Origin: Cloacibacillus porcorum
GTDB lineage: Bacteria; Synergistota; Synergistia; Synergistales; Synergistaceae
Length of the DNA: 64,000 bases
Assembly: GCF_001701045.1 (NCBI RefSeq)
Contig: NZ_CP016757.1
Coordinates: 2,382,219 to 2,446,218, forward strand
Direction of reading: 5' to 3'
Both the position numbers and the translations under genes were made by a program. A model generated the notes under the pieces. It ran no database searches, had not been told where the DNA came from, and saw only the letters and a list, made by a program, of their open reading frames with translations. The stretch's first letter is position 1, and each line of letters starts with the position of its first letter. Below, in pieces: positions 1 to 7,605 of this stretch.

Positions 1-864
1 GTGCGCGTGAATGATCGCGAGAGCGCCGGGGCATTCGTAGACTTCGCGGCTCTTGAAGCCGACGAGGCGGTCTTCTACCATATCGATTCTTCCGTATCCG
101 GCCTTGCCGGCCGTCTTGTTCATGAAGTCGATCAGTTCGATGGAGCCCATCTTCTGCCCGTTGATCGCCACGGGAACGCCGCACTCAAACGTTATCTCGA
201 CCGTGACCTCCTCGTCGGGAGCGTCCACGGGGTCGACGGTCAGTTTGTAGGCGTCTTTCGGCGGCTCGTTCCACGGATCTTCGAGGATGCCGCACTCAAT
301 GGAGCGGCCCCAGAGGTTGTCGTCGATGCTGTAGGGGCTCTTTCTCGTCGTAGGGACGGGAACGTTGTGCGCCGCGGCGTAGTCCATCTCCTCTTCGCGT
401 GAGAAGCCCCAGTCGCGGACGGGCGCGAGGACTTCGATATCGGGATTCAGGGCGTTACAGGCGACCTCGATACGCACCTGGTCCTGTCCCTTGCCGGTGC
501 AGCCGTGGGCGACGGCGACCGCGCCCTCCTTCTCGGCGCACCAGATGAGCGCCTGGGCGATCATCGGACGAGAGAGCGCCGAGTTGAGCGGGTAGACTCC
601 CTGGTATACGGCGTTCGCCTTGAGCGACGGCCAGACAAATGTATCGATGAACGCCTCGCGGAGGTCCACGACATAGGCTTTAGAAGCGCCGGACGAGTAG
701 GCCTTCGCCTTTATCTCCTCCAGGTCGTCCGCCTGCTGTCCGACATGCATTGTGAGCGTGACTACCTCATATCCCTGATCATGAAGCCAGGGGATCGCCA
801 CCGATGTGTCGAGTCCGCCGCTGTAAGCCAATACTACTTTTCCCTTTTTTTCCGGTGCCATCAT
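1..864 (-). CDS. argG: argininosuccinate synthase, 3' end outside the window
   Basis: Joins citrulline and aspartate with ATP to give argininosuccinate, the penultimate step of arginine synthesis, in the cytoplasm. The frame is open from 864 to the window edge, giving about 288 N-terminal residues of a family usually near 400. The ATP-binding P-loop-like motif AYSGGLDTS lies near residues 13-21, and the later stretches AVAHGCTGKGQDQ and PVRDWGFSREEE are typical of the family. Two ATGs sit together (864 and 861); 864 is preferred because GGAGGAG lies six bases before it. Transcription is controlled by the T-box leader directly upstream. Identification is secure; only the C-terminus is missing. 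Confidence 0.97.
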   Translation of the reverse strand, partial: MMAPEKKGKVVLAYSGGLDTSVAIPWLHDQGYEVVTLTMHVGQQADDLEEIKAKAYSSGASKAYVVDLREAFIDTFVWPSLKANAVYQGVYPLNSALSRPMIAQALIWCAEKEGAVAVAHGCTGKGQDQVRIEVACNALNPDIEVLAPVRDWGFSREEEMDYAAAHNVPVPTTRKSPYSIDDNLWGRSIECGILEDPWNEPPKDAYKLTVDPVDAPDEEVTVEITFECGVPVAINGQKMGSIELIDFMNKTAGKAGYGRIDMVEDRLVGFKSREVYECPGALAIIHAH

Positions 865-895
865 TTGAAACTCCTCCTAAAATTTTCTGTAGATT

Positions 896-1200
896 AAAAA
901 AAGCTCGTCCCTCTTCCTTTCGGAAGAGGGACGAGCAAATTTACCCGCGGTACCACCCTCGTTGACATATTTGTCCACTTCGTTGTGTTATGCTCTGGGG
1001 TGCGGAATTGTGATCCTTTCTGCGAAAAGCGCTTTCAGCCGGTGGCGCTTTATCTCTGTCGCCGAGTAATCGAATTCATATCCCCGTCATCGCATATTAC
1101 TCTATGCGGTAAGGAATCGATTCGTCGTATACGTCTATCTCGCTCGGCGGCCTGCAGATTCACAATAACGCCCTCCCTTCGTGGTGGTCTTAAAAACTTG
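896..1200 (-). promoter_or_regulatory. T-box riboswitch leader of argG
   Basis: On the minus strand the conserved T-box AGGGTGGTACCGCG lies at 946-959, the part of the antiterminator that pairs with the NCCA end of uncharged tRNA. It is followed by a strong terminator: a 15-bp stem (903-917 with 922-936) and a run of T. Further upstream the arms CGCCGAG and CTCGGCG close a long stem I. A CGA (Arg) triplet at 1070-1072 lies in the region where a specifier is expected, but I could not align the specifier loop with certainty. Known T-boxes sense uncharged tRNA; sensing of tRNA-Arg is inferred from the downstream gene. Confidence 0.93.
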
Positions 1201-1206
1201 TGTGGT

Positions 1207-1234
1207 ATTCTATCACGTGAACTTTATTTGTCAA
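1207..1234 (-). promoter_or_regulatory. promoter of the argG T-box transcript
   Basis: Minus strand TTGACA (1234-1229), a 16-base spacer and TAGAAT (1212-1207). It lies just upstream of the T-box leader and reads toward argG. Confidence 0.75.
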
Positions 1235-1283
1235 CCGGTTGACCAAAAAAATTCAAAATAAACTTTATTCTTTTATTGGTTCA

Positions 1284-2087
1284 TTATTCAGACTTCATTC
1301 CCCGGTATATCTCCGCCTCTATTGCTGTCTCTTTCGCGGCGTTGTAAGAGTCAAAGGAGGTCATCTCAAGATGCACGGGGGTGACGGAGACGTATTTATG
1401 CGCGACGGCCCAGACGTCGGTGTCTTCGTGCAGCTCGTCGTGGATGCTGCCGCCGACCCAGTAGGCCTCCCCTCCAAAGGGCGTCCTGACGACCGTTATC
1501 TTGTCATGATAGCGGCGTTTTCCCTTACGGGTGAGGCGCACGCCGGCGATATCTGCCAGCCTTTCGTTGGGAACGTTGACGTTGTACATGACGCCCTCGG
1601 GCAGCGGATGGCCGGCGAGCCAGCGCGCCGTCTGAAGCGCGGTCTCGGCGGCGGTGTCAAAATGTTTTTCCGGCGAAGTTGAACCGCAGACAAGCGAGAC
1701 GGCCACCGACGGATAGCCGAAAATGAGCCCCTCCATCGCGGCGCAGGCCGTTCCGGAATAGGTAAGGTCGTCGCCGAGGTTCGGCCCGCAGTTGATGCCT
1801 GAAAGGACGAGGTCGGGGACGAAATGGAGCACGTCGATGCCCATGATCACGCAGTCCGTGGGCGTGCCGTCGCAGGAGTAGGCGGTGAAGCCGTCCGCGA
1901 GCATCTTATTCTCTATCTTTTTGATCTGCAGCGGCCTGTCCATAGTCATCGAATGGCCAGAGGCGCTGCGTTCCCGGTCGGGGGCGACGGCGAGCACTTC
2001 GTAACCAGCGGCGTGAAAGGCCTTCGCAAGCGTCTGGATGCCCTCGGCGAAGATCCCGTCGTCGTTCGTTATAAGTATCTTTTTCAT
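1284..2087 (-). CDS. surE: 5'/3'-nucleotidase SurE
   Basis: Metal-dependent phosphatase acting on nucleoside 5'- and 3'-monophosphates; a cytosolic housekeeping and stress enzyme. The 267-residue protein has the usual family length. The N-terminal metal site is visible as ITNDDG (residues 6-11), followed by SASGHSMT (41-48) and SGINCGPNLGDD (96-107), which contains the conserved Asn ligand. It ends about 80 bases from the argG promoter and starts 15 bases after the stop of the upstream membrane protease gene, so the two may be co-transcribed. No unusual features. Confidence 0.96.
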   Translation of the reverse strand: MKKILITNDDGIFAEGIQTLAKAFHAAGYEVLAVAPDRERSASGHSMTMDRPLQIKKIENKMLADGFTAYSCDGTPTDCVIMGIDVLHFVPDLVLSGINCGPNLGDDLTYSGTACAAMEGLIFGYPSVAVSLVCGSTSPEKHFDTAAETALQTARWLAGHPLPEGVMYNVNVPNERLADIAGVRLTRKGKRRYHDKITVVRTPFGGEAYWVGGSIHDELHEDTDVWAVAHKYVSVTPVHLEMTSFDSYNAAKETAIEAEIYRGMKSE

Positions 2088-2101
2088 CTTTTAAATACCG
2101 C

Positions 2102-2719
2102 CTATATCAGTAATATGCTGAAAAGCAGGGCCATGATCGGGCGCATGATATAGGGGAATACTCCCAGCACCAGCAGGCCGACGATGACGAACATGCCGTA
2201 GCGCTCAAGCCAGTAGTAGTATTTCATCCACTGGTAGGGCAGCAGGACGTAGAGTATGCGCGACCCGTCGAGCGGCGGTATCGGGATGAGGTTGAAGGCC
2301 GCCAGGCCGAGGTTGATATAGATCATCAGCAGGATGAACTGCCGCGCCCCCCAACTGACGAAGAGTCCGGGGACAAAACGCACGAGCTGCGCGCAGAAGA
2401 AGGCCGTCAGCATATTGCCGGCGACGCCCGCAAGGCTTACGATGATGATGTCGCGTTTGGGATGCTTGAAGTAGCGCGTGTCTATCGGCACCGGCTTTGC
2501 CCAGCCGAAGCGGAAGAGCAGCAGGCAGAGCGCGCCCAGCGGGTCCAAATGGTCCAGCGGGTTCAGTGAGAGCCGCCCCGCGCGCTCAGCCGTGGTGTCG
2601 CCCAGCATCTTGGCGGCGAGGCCATGGCAATATTCGTGAAAGGTGATGGCCCAGAGGACAGCGGGCAGGCTTAAAAGCAGCTCCGATATTCCCTCGGCAG
2701 AAAATAGATTTCCCAGCAT
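2102..2719 (-). CDS. site-2 protease family (M50) membrane metallopeptidase
   Basis: A 205-residue polytopic membrane protein of the small M50 class that lacks a PDZ domain. The zinc site is HEYCH (residues 28-32), and the second motif NLIPIPPLDG (143-152) supplies the Asp ligand. Members cut substrates within the membrane; the substrate here is unknown. A conserved SLNPLDHLDPLG segment (51-62) follows the first motif. The gene lies 15 bases upstream of surE on the same strand, a plausible but unproven operon. It is shorter than RseP-type proteases, so a direct sigma-E pathway role should not be assumed. Confidence 0.9.
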   Translation of the reverse strand: MLGNLFSAEGISELLLSLPAVLWAITFHEYCHGLAAKMLGDTTAERAGRLSLNPLDHLDPLGALCLLLFRFGWAKPVPIDTRYFKHPKRDIIIVSLAGVAGNMLTAFFCAQLVRFVPGLFVSWGARQFILLMIYINLGLAAFNLIPIPPLDGSRILYVLLPYQWMKYYYWLERYGMFVIVGLLVLGVFPYIMRPIMALLFSILLI

Positions 2720-3087
2720 TTAAACACATCCTTAATTTTTTCTGTCAAAATCACATGAGATATTTTAACACGACAATGCCGTCATACCTATCTGTGTGAA
2801 ATCAGAATATCTCTTATTCTTCCCCGCGTATATGCGGCAGGGTCTCCGCGCCGTACGGCATGAGGCAGACGGGCCTCTCCAGAGTGCCGCCGCTGAGCCT
2901 CTTCACAGCCAAAGTTTATAAGCTCAGCGGGGAGGTTTACTTTAAATTCCACGCCGCCGTATTTCAATGGACGGCACGAAATATTTTTCGCTTCCCCTCC
3001 TGCCCCCGCAAAAAAATTTTTGCGCGTTATATTATACAGCCGCCGCCGCGCGGCGAAAGAGAGGCTCTACACAATCCGCGCCGGAGA
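2720..3087. other. intergenic stretch, no confident gene
   Basis: About 370 bases between the protease gene and thiN. An AT-rich part near 2725-2815 probably holds the promoter of the protease gene. Near 3010-3027 lies a short palindrome, CGCAAAAAAATTTTTGCG, which may act as a weak terminator for thiN. A 31-codon minus-strand frame (2820-2915) has no convincing ribosome-binding site and is not called. Confidence 0.5.
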
Positions 3088-3804
3088 TTACGCTTCGTCC
3101 CATACCCAGTAAAAACCGAGCAGGCCGCTTTCGCAGCCGGCACGCACGCGCTGACCGCCGTCAAGTCGGTTGCTTATCGCGTAGGGAAAGCCGAGGCGGA
3201 GCACTACCTCGTTAAGGGGCCAGCGGACGCCGGCGATCGATACGCCGGCACAGATATCGGAAAAAGATAAGAGCGAGAGCGCCTTCGGCCTCCGCGCAAA
3301 GGTGAAGGCCGCCTCCGCGGGTCCCTCCATGAGGACCAGCCCCTCCCTCTCGTCGGCGATGCAAAATGGAACGTGCGGAGAGGAAAAGTTCAAAAAAGAG
3401 AGAATCAGGCTCCATAAATGGTCAAATCTGCCGCCCCAGGCGCCCGTTAAAAATATTTTTTTTACCCGATCTTTATTTTTTTCGCGGAAGATATCGAGCG
3501 CCAGCTGAAAATCGGTCAGGTCTTTGTCGCTCTGATACCTCTCTGCGGGAACGCCGTTATCCTCCGCCCAGCGCCAGCTTTCGGCGGAGGCGCTGTCGCA
3601 GTCGCCGATAAGACGCCGCGGGATGATCCCCGCGCGGCGGCAGGCCTCTATCCCCCGGTCGACCGCCCACACCTCGCCGCGGAAGGCAAGCTCCGAGAGC
3701 CAAAGGGGCGAAGGCTCCCTGCCGCCAAGCACCATCAGCGCGGAATCCGTTTCCGTCCTATTATCCTGCTCTATCGTCACCTGCGGCAGTCTTATCGTCT
3801 TCAT
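3088..3804 (-). CDS. thiN: thiamine pyrophosphokinase
   Basis: Transfers pyrophosphate from ATP to thiamine, giving the cofactor TPP directly from imported vitamin. The 238-residue protein has the family motifs GDCDSAS (67-73) and DKDLTDFQ (93-100), which bind metal and substrate, plus GAWGGRFDH (121-129). It lies 16 bases downstream of the thiamine transporter thiT in one transcript headed by a TPP riboswitch, so uptake and activation are coupled and repressed together by TPP. The C-terminal third is less conserved, which is usual for the family. Confidence 0.93.
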   Translation of the reverse strand: MKTIRLPQVTIEQDNRTETDSALMVLGGREPSPLWLSELAFRGEVWAVDRGIEACRRAGIIPRRLIGDCDSASAESWRWAEDNGVPAERYQSDKDLTDFQLALDIFREKNKDRVKKIFLTGAWGGRFDHLWSLILSFLNFSSPHVPFCIADEREGLVLMEGPAEAAFTFARRPKALSLLSFSDICAGVSIAGVRWPLNEVVLRLGFPYAISNRLDGGQRVRAGCESGLLGFYWVWDEA

Positions 3805-3820
3805 ACGGCGGCACCCTCTT

Positions 3821-4321
3821 TTATCTGAATTTTTCCAGCCTCGGCATTATTATATATACGAGCGCCATCAGAATGGCAGTCTCGGGAAGCACGCTGCTCC
3901 CGTTGTAGAGTATTGAGTAGAGCCAGATATTGGTCCCCTCCGGCGCGTACGAGGCGAAAAACACGACGCCCGAGAGCACCGCCGCGGCAAAGTTCGCAAA
4001 ACAGGCGCTGACCACGCCGAGCCATTTTTCCCGCTGGAAGAATCCCGCGATCCCGATCAGCCCGCTGGCAACGGGATAGTCAAGCAGCGCCTGTAGCGGA
4101 TGCACCACGTAGCCGCCGAGCATAAGACGCAGAAGCCCCGTGACCGCGCCGACGAATATTCCGTAGCGCCAGCCGTTCCTGAACGCGAAAATCAGCAGCG
4201 GCAGCAGCGTGAGGCTCACGGACCCGCCCTGCGGCATCGAGAAAAGTTTGAAATAGGAGAGCACCACGGCAAGAGCGATGGAGAGGGCCCCCTCGACAAG
4301 TATTCTAAGCGGTATTTTCAT
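3821..4321 (-). CDS. thiT: ECF transporter S component for thiamine
   Basis: Substrate-binding membrane subunit of an energy-coupling-factor importer for thiamine. 166 residues with about six hydrophobic segments. The MPQGGSVSLTLLPLLIF stretch (near 29-45) and the segment FRNGWRYGIFVGAVTGLL are typical of ThiT/YuaJ. The shared EcfA/EcfT energising module is not in this window and is presumably encoded elsewhere. It is the first gene after the minus-strand TPP riboswitch and is followed by thiN, a standard uptake-plus-activation pair. Confidence 0.93.
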   Translation of the reverse strand: MKIPLRILVEGALSIALAVVLSYFKLFSMPQGGSVSLTLLPLLIFAFRNGWRYGIFVGAVTGLLRLMLGGYVVHPLQALLDYPVASGLIGIAGFFQREKWLGVVSACFANFAAAVLSGVVFFASYAPEGTNIWLYSILYNGSSVLPETAILMALVYIIMPRLEKFR

Positions 4322-4385
4322 TGCTGTTTCCTCCAGAGGTCATTATTACACCGGAGATGAAAGAAAAGTTATATGATCTCTCCAT

Positions 4386-4468
4386 CTTCCCTACGACGGC
4401 GTTATCCGTATCAGGTTCAAAGGGTCATGACATGCGTCAATTTCTCAGCCTCGCGACTCCCCCGATGT
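4386..4468 (-). promoter_or_regulatory. TPP riboswitch controlling thiT-thiN
   Basis: Minus strand. The conserved TPP-aptamer blocks are present in order: ATCGGGGGAGTC, GGCTGAGA, ACCCTTTGAACCTGAT and ACGCCGTCGTAGGGAA. The aptamer ends about 65 bases before the thiT start. No strong terminator hairpin was seen between aptamer and start, so translational control by occlusion of the ribosome-binding site is the likelier mode (inference). Confidence 0.95.
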
Positions 4469-4480
4469 TAAGAATGTTTT

Positions 4481-4534
4481 AACAACTCGCCCCATCTTTG
4501 TCAAGTTGACAGTACCGTTCGTTAGGATGATAAT
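4481..4534. promoter_or_regulatory. back-to-back divergent promoters with a palindromic -35 pair
   Basis: The perfect palindrome TGTCAAGTTGACA (4499-4511) holds a TTGACA -35 box on each strand separated by one base. Rightward: TTGACA 4506-4511, 17-base spacer, GATAAT 4529-4534, leading into the plus-strand riboswitch. Leftward: TTGACA 4504-4499, 16-base spacer, TTAAAA near 4482, leading into the minus-strand riboswitch. RNA polymerase should not be able to occupy both at once. Confidence 0.78.
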
Positions 4535-4540
4535 AGCGAC

Positions 4541-4622
4541 GACTCCGGGGGAGCTTAAGAAGCTGAGAGGAAGTTTTTGACTTCGACCCCAGACCTGATC
4601 CGGTTAATGCCGGCGTAGGGAG
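4541..4622 (+). promoter_or_regulatory. TPP riboswitch controlling thiD-thiM-thiE-thiW
   Basis: Plus strand. The aptamer blocks are ACTCCGGGGGAGC, AGCTGAGAGG, ACCCCAGACCTGATC and ATGCCGGCGTAGGGA. A strong terminator follows at 4644-4677, so this copy probably works by transcription attenuation. Confidence 0.96.
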
Positions 4623-4643
4623 CGAGGCCGAGAAAAGAAAAGA

Positions 4644-4677
4644 TGCCCCGCTCTGATTAGAGCGGGGTTTTTATTTT
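4644..4677 (+). terminator. attenuator terminator of the plus-strand TPP riboswitch
   Basis: CCCCGCTCT and AGAGCGGGG flank a four-base loop and are followed by TTTTTATTTT just before the thiD ribosome-binding site. This is the expected expression platform of the riboswitch. Confidence 0.88.
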
Positions 4678-4693
4678 GAAAAGGGGTATGGCG

Positions 4694-5524
4694 ATGAAAT
4701 ATGGGATATACCGCGGAATAGCGATGACCGTCGCGGGAAGCGACTCCGGCGGCGGCGCGGGGATTCAGGCCGATCTAAAGACCTTCGCGGCTCTGAAGGT
4801 ATTCGGAACCTCGGCGATAACGGCGCTCACCGTGCAAAATTCTCTCGGGGTGACCGGCATCCATAACGCGCCGCCGGAGATAATCAAGGCGCAGATACTA
4901 GCCGTGGGCAGCGACTTCCTGCTCGGCGCGGTTAAGACGGGGATGCTCGGCAACCGCGGGACGATCAGGGCCGTCGCCGAGGGGCTGTCGGAGCTGGGAA
5001 TAAAAAAGATCGTCGTCGATCCGGTGATGGTGGCCCAGAGCGGGGATTCCCTGCTCGCCGCCGACGCCGTCGATGCGGTGAAGGAGATCATCGTGCCGCT
5101 GGCGTTGATAGTCACCCCCAACCTCCCGGAGGCCGAAAAGCTGACGGGGATGAAGATAGAGAGCGTCGAGGAGATGACGGCCGCGGCGCGCGAGATCGCG
5201 AAGCTCGGCTGCGGCGCGGTGCTCGTCAAGGGCGGCCATCTCGCGGGCGAGCCGGAGATCATCACGGACGTGCTGCTCGCGGACGGCAAAATCTCGCTGC
5301 TGCAGGACAGAAGGATTGAGACGACGGCAAACCACGGCACCGGCTGCACTCTGAGCTCGGCAATCGCCGCGGAGCTTGCCGCCGGTCTCGGACTTGAGGA
5401 GGCGGTGGCACGCGCGCGGCAGTACCTACGGGCGGGACTTCACTACGGGGTGACGGCGGGGCACGGCGCGGGCTGCCTCGGACACGCCGTCACCATGCCG
5501 TGGACCGAGATCGTTCATGGCTAG
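4694..5524 (+). CDS. thiD: hydroxymethylpyrimidine / HMP-phosphate kinase
   Basis: Phosphorylates HMP twice to HMP-PP, the pyrimidine half of thiamine. Ribokinase fold. AGSDSGGGAGIQAD (14-27) binds the pyrimidine; DPVMVAQSGDSLL and the C-terminal NHGTGCTLSSA anion hole with its catalytic Asp/Cys region are present. ATG 4694 is chosen because AAAGGGG lies about eight bases before it; ATG 4688 and a TTG at 4676 sit too close to or overlap that site and the terminator. The stop overlaps the thiM start by eight bases. First gene of the riboswitch-controlled salvage operon. Confidence 0.95.
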   Translation: MKYGIYRGIAMTVAGSDSGGGAGIQADLKTFAALKVFGTSAITALTVQNSLGVTGIHNAPPEIIKAQILAVGSDFLLGAVKTGMLGNRGTIRAVAEGLSELGIKKIVVDPVMVAQSGDSLLAADAVDAVKEIIVPLALIVTPNLPEAEKLTGMKIESVEEMTAAAREIAKLGCGAVLVKGGHLAGEPEIITDVLLADGKISLLQDRRIETTANHGTGCTLSSAIAAELAAGLGLEEAVARARQYLRAGLHYGVTAGHGAGCLGHAVTMPWTEIVHG

Positions 5525-6257
5525 GCCTCTCGTCTACCAGATAACGAACGGCGTCTCCGCGCAGCTCCAGGCGGACTGCGTCGCGCTGCTCGGCGGCGCT
5601 TCGATAATGTCGCGTCAGATCGCGGAGGCGGGAGAGATCGCCTCCTCCTGCGACGCGCTGCTGATCAACATCGGCACGCCGCCTGACGACGCCCTTGCGC
5701 TCTACCGCGCGGCGGCCTCCGCGGCGGCAAAAAACAACGTGCCGATAGTGATAGACCTCGTCGGCTACGGATTCTCAAAATACCGCACGGATATCGCCGA
5801 CACGCTGCTCGCCGAATTCCGCTTCTCCGTGATAAAGGGCAACGAGGCGGAGATCGGCGCCCTCGGCGGCAGCGGCGCGGCTCCGCGCGGCGTCTCCTGC
5901 GACACGGCGGTAAACGGCGCGGCGCGGCTCGTCGAAGCGTGCGCGGAAAAATACGGCTGCACCGTCTACAGCACCGGAGAGACGGACAACATATCAGACG
6001 GAAGAGACAGCTTCGTCATTGACGGAGGCTCGCCGCTGCTGCGTGGCACCAGCGGGATCGGCTGCGCGCTCGGCAGCGTGACGGCGCTCTACTGCGCGGG
6101 GGAAGGGCCGCTGGAGGCGGCGCGGCGCGCACTGAGGCTCTTCCGCCGCGCGTCGGCGGAGGCCGCGGCGGATGCGGAGGGCCCCTATTCTTTCAGAATA
6201 AAATTCATGGACATGCTTGCCGAATACGGCTCTATATTACTGGATGAGGTGAAATGA
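5517..6257 (+). CDS. thiM: hydroxyethylthiazole kinase
   Basis: Phosphorylates the thiazole alcohol THZ, the other half of thiamine, for salvage. 246 residues, slightly shorter than many ThiM proteins (about 260-270). The start QITNGVSAQLQADCVALLGG matches the family's N-terminal ITN...LALGA region, and GTSGIGCALGS near residue 178 is the catalytic ATP-site loop. The gene overlaps thiD and is followed within two bases by thiE, so all three are translationally coupled. The presence of thiM and the lack of thiG, thiS or thiC nearby argue for salvage rather than full synthesis. Confidence 0.92.
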   Translation: MARPLVYQITNGVSAQLQADCVALLGGASIMSRQIAEAGEIASSCDALLINIGTPPDDALALYRAAASAAAKNNVPIVIDLVGYGFSKYRTDIADTLLAEFRFSVIKGNEAEIGALGGSGAAPRGVSCDTAVNGAARLVEACAEKYGCTVYSTGETDNISDGRDSFVIDGGSPLLRGTSGIGCALGSVTALYCAGEGPLEAARRALRLFRRASAEAAADAEGPYSFRIKFMDMLAEYGSILLDEVK

Positions 6258-6258
6258 T

Positions 6259-6909
6259 TTGGCGGCAGACAGGAAAAGACTCGCGGAACAGCTCCGCCTC
6301 TATCTGATCTGCGGCGAGGGCGACACGCCTGACGAGGTGCTCAGAAAGACGGCCGCCGCTCTCGAAGGCGGCGTCACCGCGGTACAGCTGCGCGTAAAGA
6401 GCTGGACGGGGCGCGAATGTTACAATACGGCGCTGGCGCTGAAAGATCTCTGCCACGCGCACGGCGCGGCGCTGCTGGTCAACGACCGGCTGGATATCGC
6501 CCTCGCGGCGGGAGCCGACGGCGTCCACCTCGGACAAAAGGATCTGCCGGTCGGCGCGGCGCGGCAGATCGCGGGGCCGGACTTTATCATCGGCGGCACG
6601 GCGCGCACGCCGGAACTCGCGCGCGAGGCCCAACGGCTGGGCGCGGACTACATCGGCTGCGGCGCGGCCTTCGGCACCGCGACCAAGGACGACGCCGTCG
6701 TCATCGGCCCGGAGGGCATCAAAGAGGTGCTTGCCGCGGTTGAGATCCCCTCGGTGGCCATCGGCGGCATCGAACTCGCGAACGTCTCCCGGCTCGCCGG
6801 CTGCAGATGCAGCGGGATATCGCTCTCCGGCGCGGTGATGAGGGCTGCGGACCCCAGAGAGGCCGCGAAGGCGCTGATGAGAGAGATAGACAAGAGCTTC
6901 GGCTGCTGA
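6259..6909 (+). CDS. thiE: thiamine-phosphate synthase
   Basis: Couples HMP-PP and thiazole phosphate to thiamine phosphate. 216 residues, TIM barrel. Visible family motifs are VQLRVKSW (near 40-47), LLVNDRLDIALAAGADGVHLGQKDL, and a C-terminal PSVAIGGIELANV phosphate site. The start is a TTG two bases after the thiM stop, with GAGGTGA eight bases upstream; no ATG lies near. A thiN-type kinase makes TPP from thiamine in the divergent operon, whereas the thiL kinase needed for thiamine phosphate is not in the window. Confidence 0.94.
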   Translation: MAADRKRLAEQLRLYLICGEGDTPDEVLRKTAAALEGGVTAVQLRVKSWTGRECYNTALALKDLCHAHGAALLVNDRLDIALAAGADGVHLGQKDLPVGAARQIAGPDFIIGGTARTPELAREAQRLGADYIGCGAAFGTATKDDAVVIGPEGIKEVLAAVEIPSVAIGGIELANVSRLAGCRCSGISLSGAVMRAADPREAAKALMREIDKSFGC

Positions 6910-6957
6910 GGCACGCCGGTAACTTTTTGTAAATTTATTGAACCTGGAGGTAATAAA

Positions 6958-7482
6958 ATGCAGAACGAAGAAAGAAAAAAGCTATTCAAAAGGGCGGTTC
7001 TCGCCGGAGCCTTCGCGGCGGCCGGCGTGGTGCTCTCCGTCGTCTCGATCCCCATGGGGCCAACCAAGTGCTTCCCCTTTCAGCACACGATAAACGTGCT
7101 CGCGGGGATAATCCTCGGCCCCTGGTGGGCGGTCGGCGCGGCCTTTACGACGAGCGTCATCAGAAACCTGATGGGCACCGGCAGCCTCTTCGCCTTCCCT
7201 GGAAGCATGTTCGGCGCGCTCTTTGTCGGCCTCGCGGCTAAGGCCCTGCCCGAAAGATACAAGGTCTGCGCCGCCTGCGCCGAGCCGGTCGGTACGGGCA
7301 TCGTCGGAGCCTGGGTAGGGGCGAAGGTTCTCGGCCCCATCCTCGGCAAGGGCATCGGCTTCCTCTTCTTCTCCGGCTCCTTCCTCATGAGCTCCGTCCC
7401 CGGCGCGGTGATCGGCGCTCTGCTCGTCTACTGCCTGCAAAAGAGGATGGTGCTGACGCGCACCTTCGGGGCGATGATTTAA
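6958..7482 (+). CDS. thiW: ECF transporter S component ThiW (probable thiazole uptake)
   Basis: A 174-residue membrane protein of the ThiW family, known mainly from TPP-riboswitch operons and predicted to import the thiazole precursor through a shared ECF module. The signature PMGPTKCFPFQHTINVLAGI begins near residue 28, followed by FPGSMFGALFVG. A GGAGG site precedes ATG 6958. It closes the salvage operon: ThiW brings thiazole, ThiM phosphorylates it, ThiD supplies the pyrimidine and ThiE joins them. Substrate assignment rests on family context, not on this sequence alone. Confidence 0.92.
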   Translation: MQNEERKKLFKRAVLAGAFAAAGVVLSVVSIPMGPTKCFPFQHTINVLAGIILGPWWAVGAAFTTSVIRNLMGTGSLFAFPGSMFGALFVGLAAKALPERYKVCAACAEPVGTGIVGAWVGAKVLGPILGKGIGFLFFSGSFLMSSVPGAVIGALLVYCLQKRMVLTRTFGAMI

Positions 7483-7530
7483 AAACAACTTCGCCTGACC
7501 TCACAACGGCGGACGCCGCCGTCCATAAAC

Positions 7531-7577
7531 GACAGGCGCCGGAGCGCGGGGAATTGATCGCCACCGCTCCGGCGCCT
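7531..7577. terminator. bidirectional terminator between thiW and pepT
   Basis: AGGCGCCGGAGCG and CGCTCCGGCGCCT form a 13-bp perfect stem between two convergent genes. The T-tracts are short on both sides. Confidence 0.75.
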
Positions 7578-7605
7578 TTAATATTTCAGCGCCGCAGCCC
7601 CGCCT

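Noticed and set aside
2820-2915. 31-codon minus-strand frame ending LPHIRGEE
   Set aside because: No clear ribosome-binding site and no known family.
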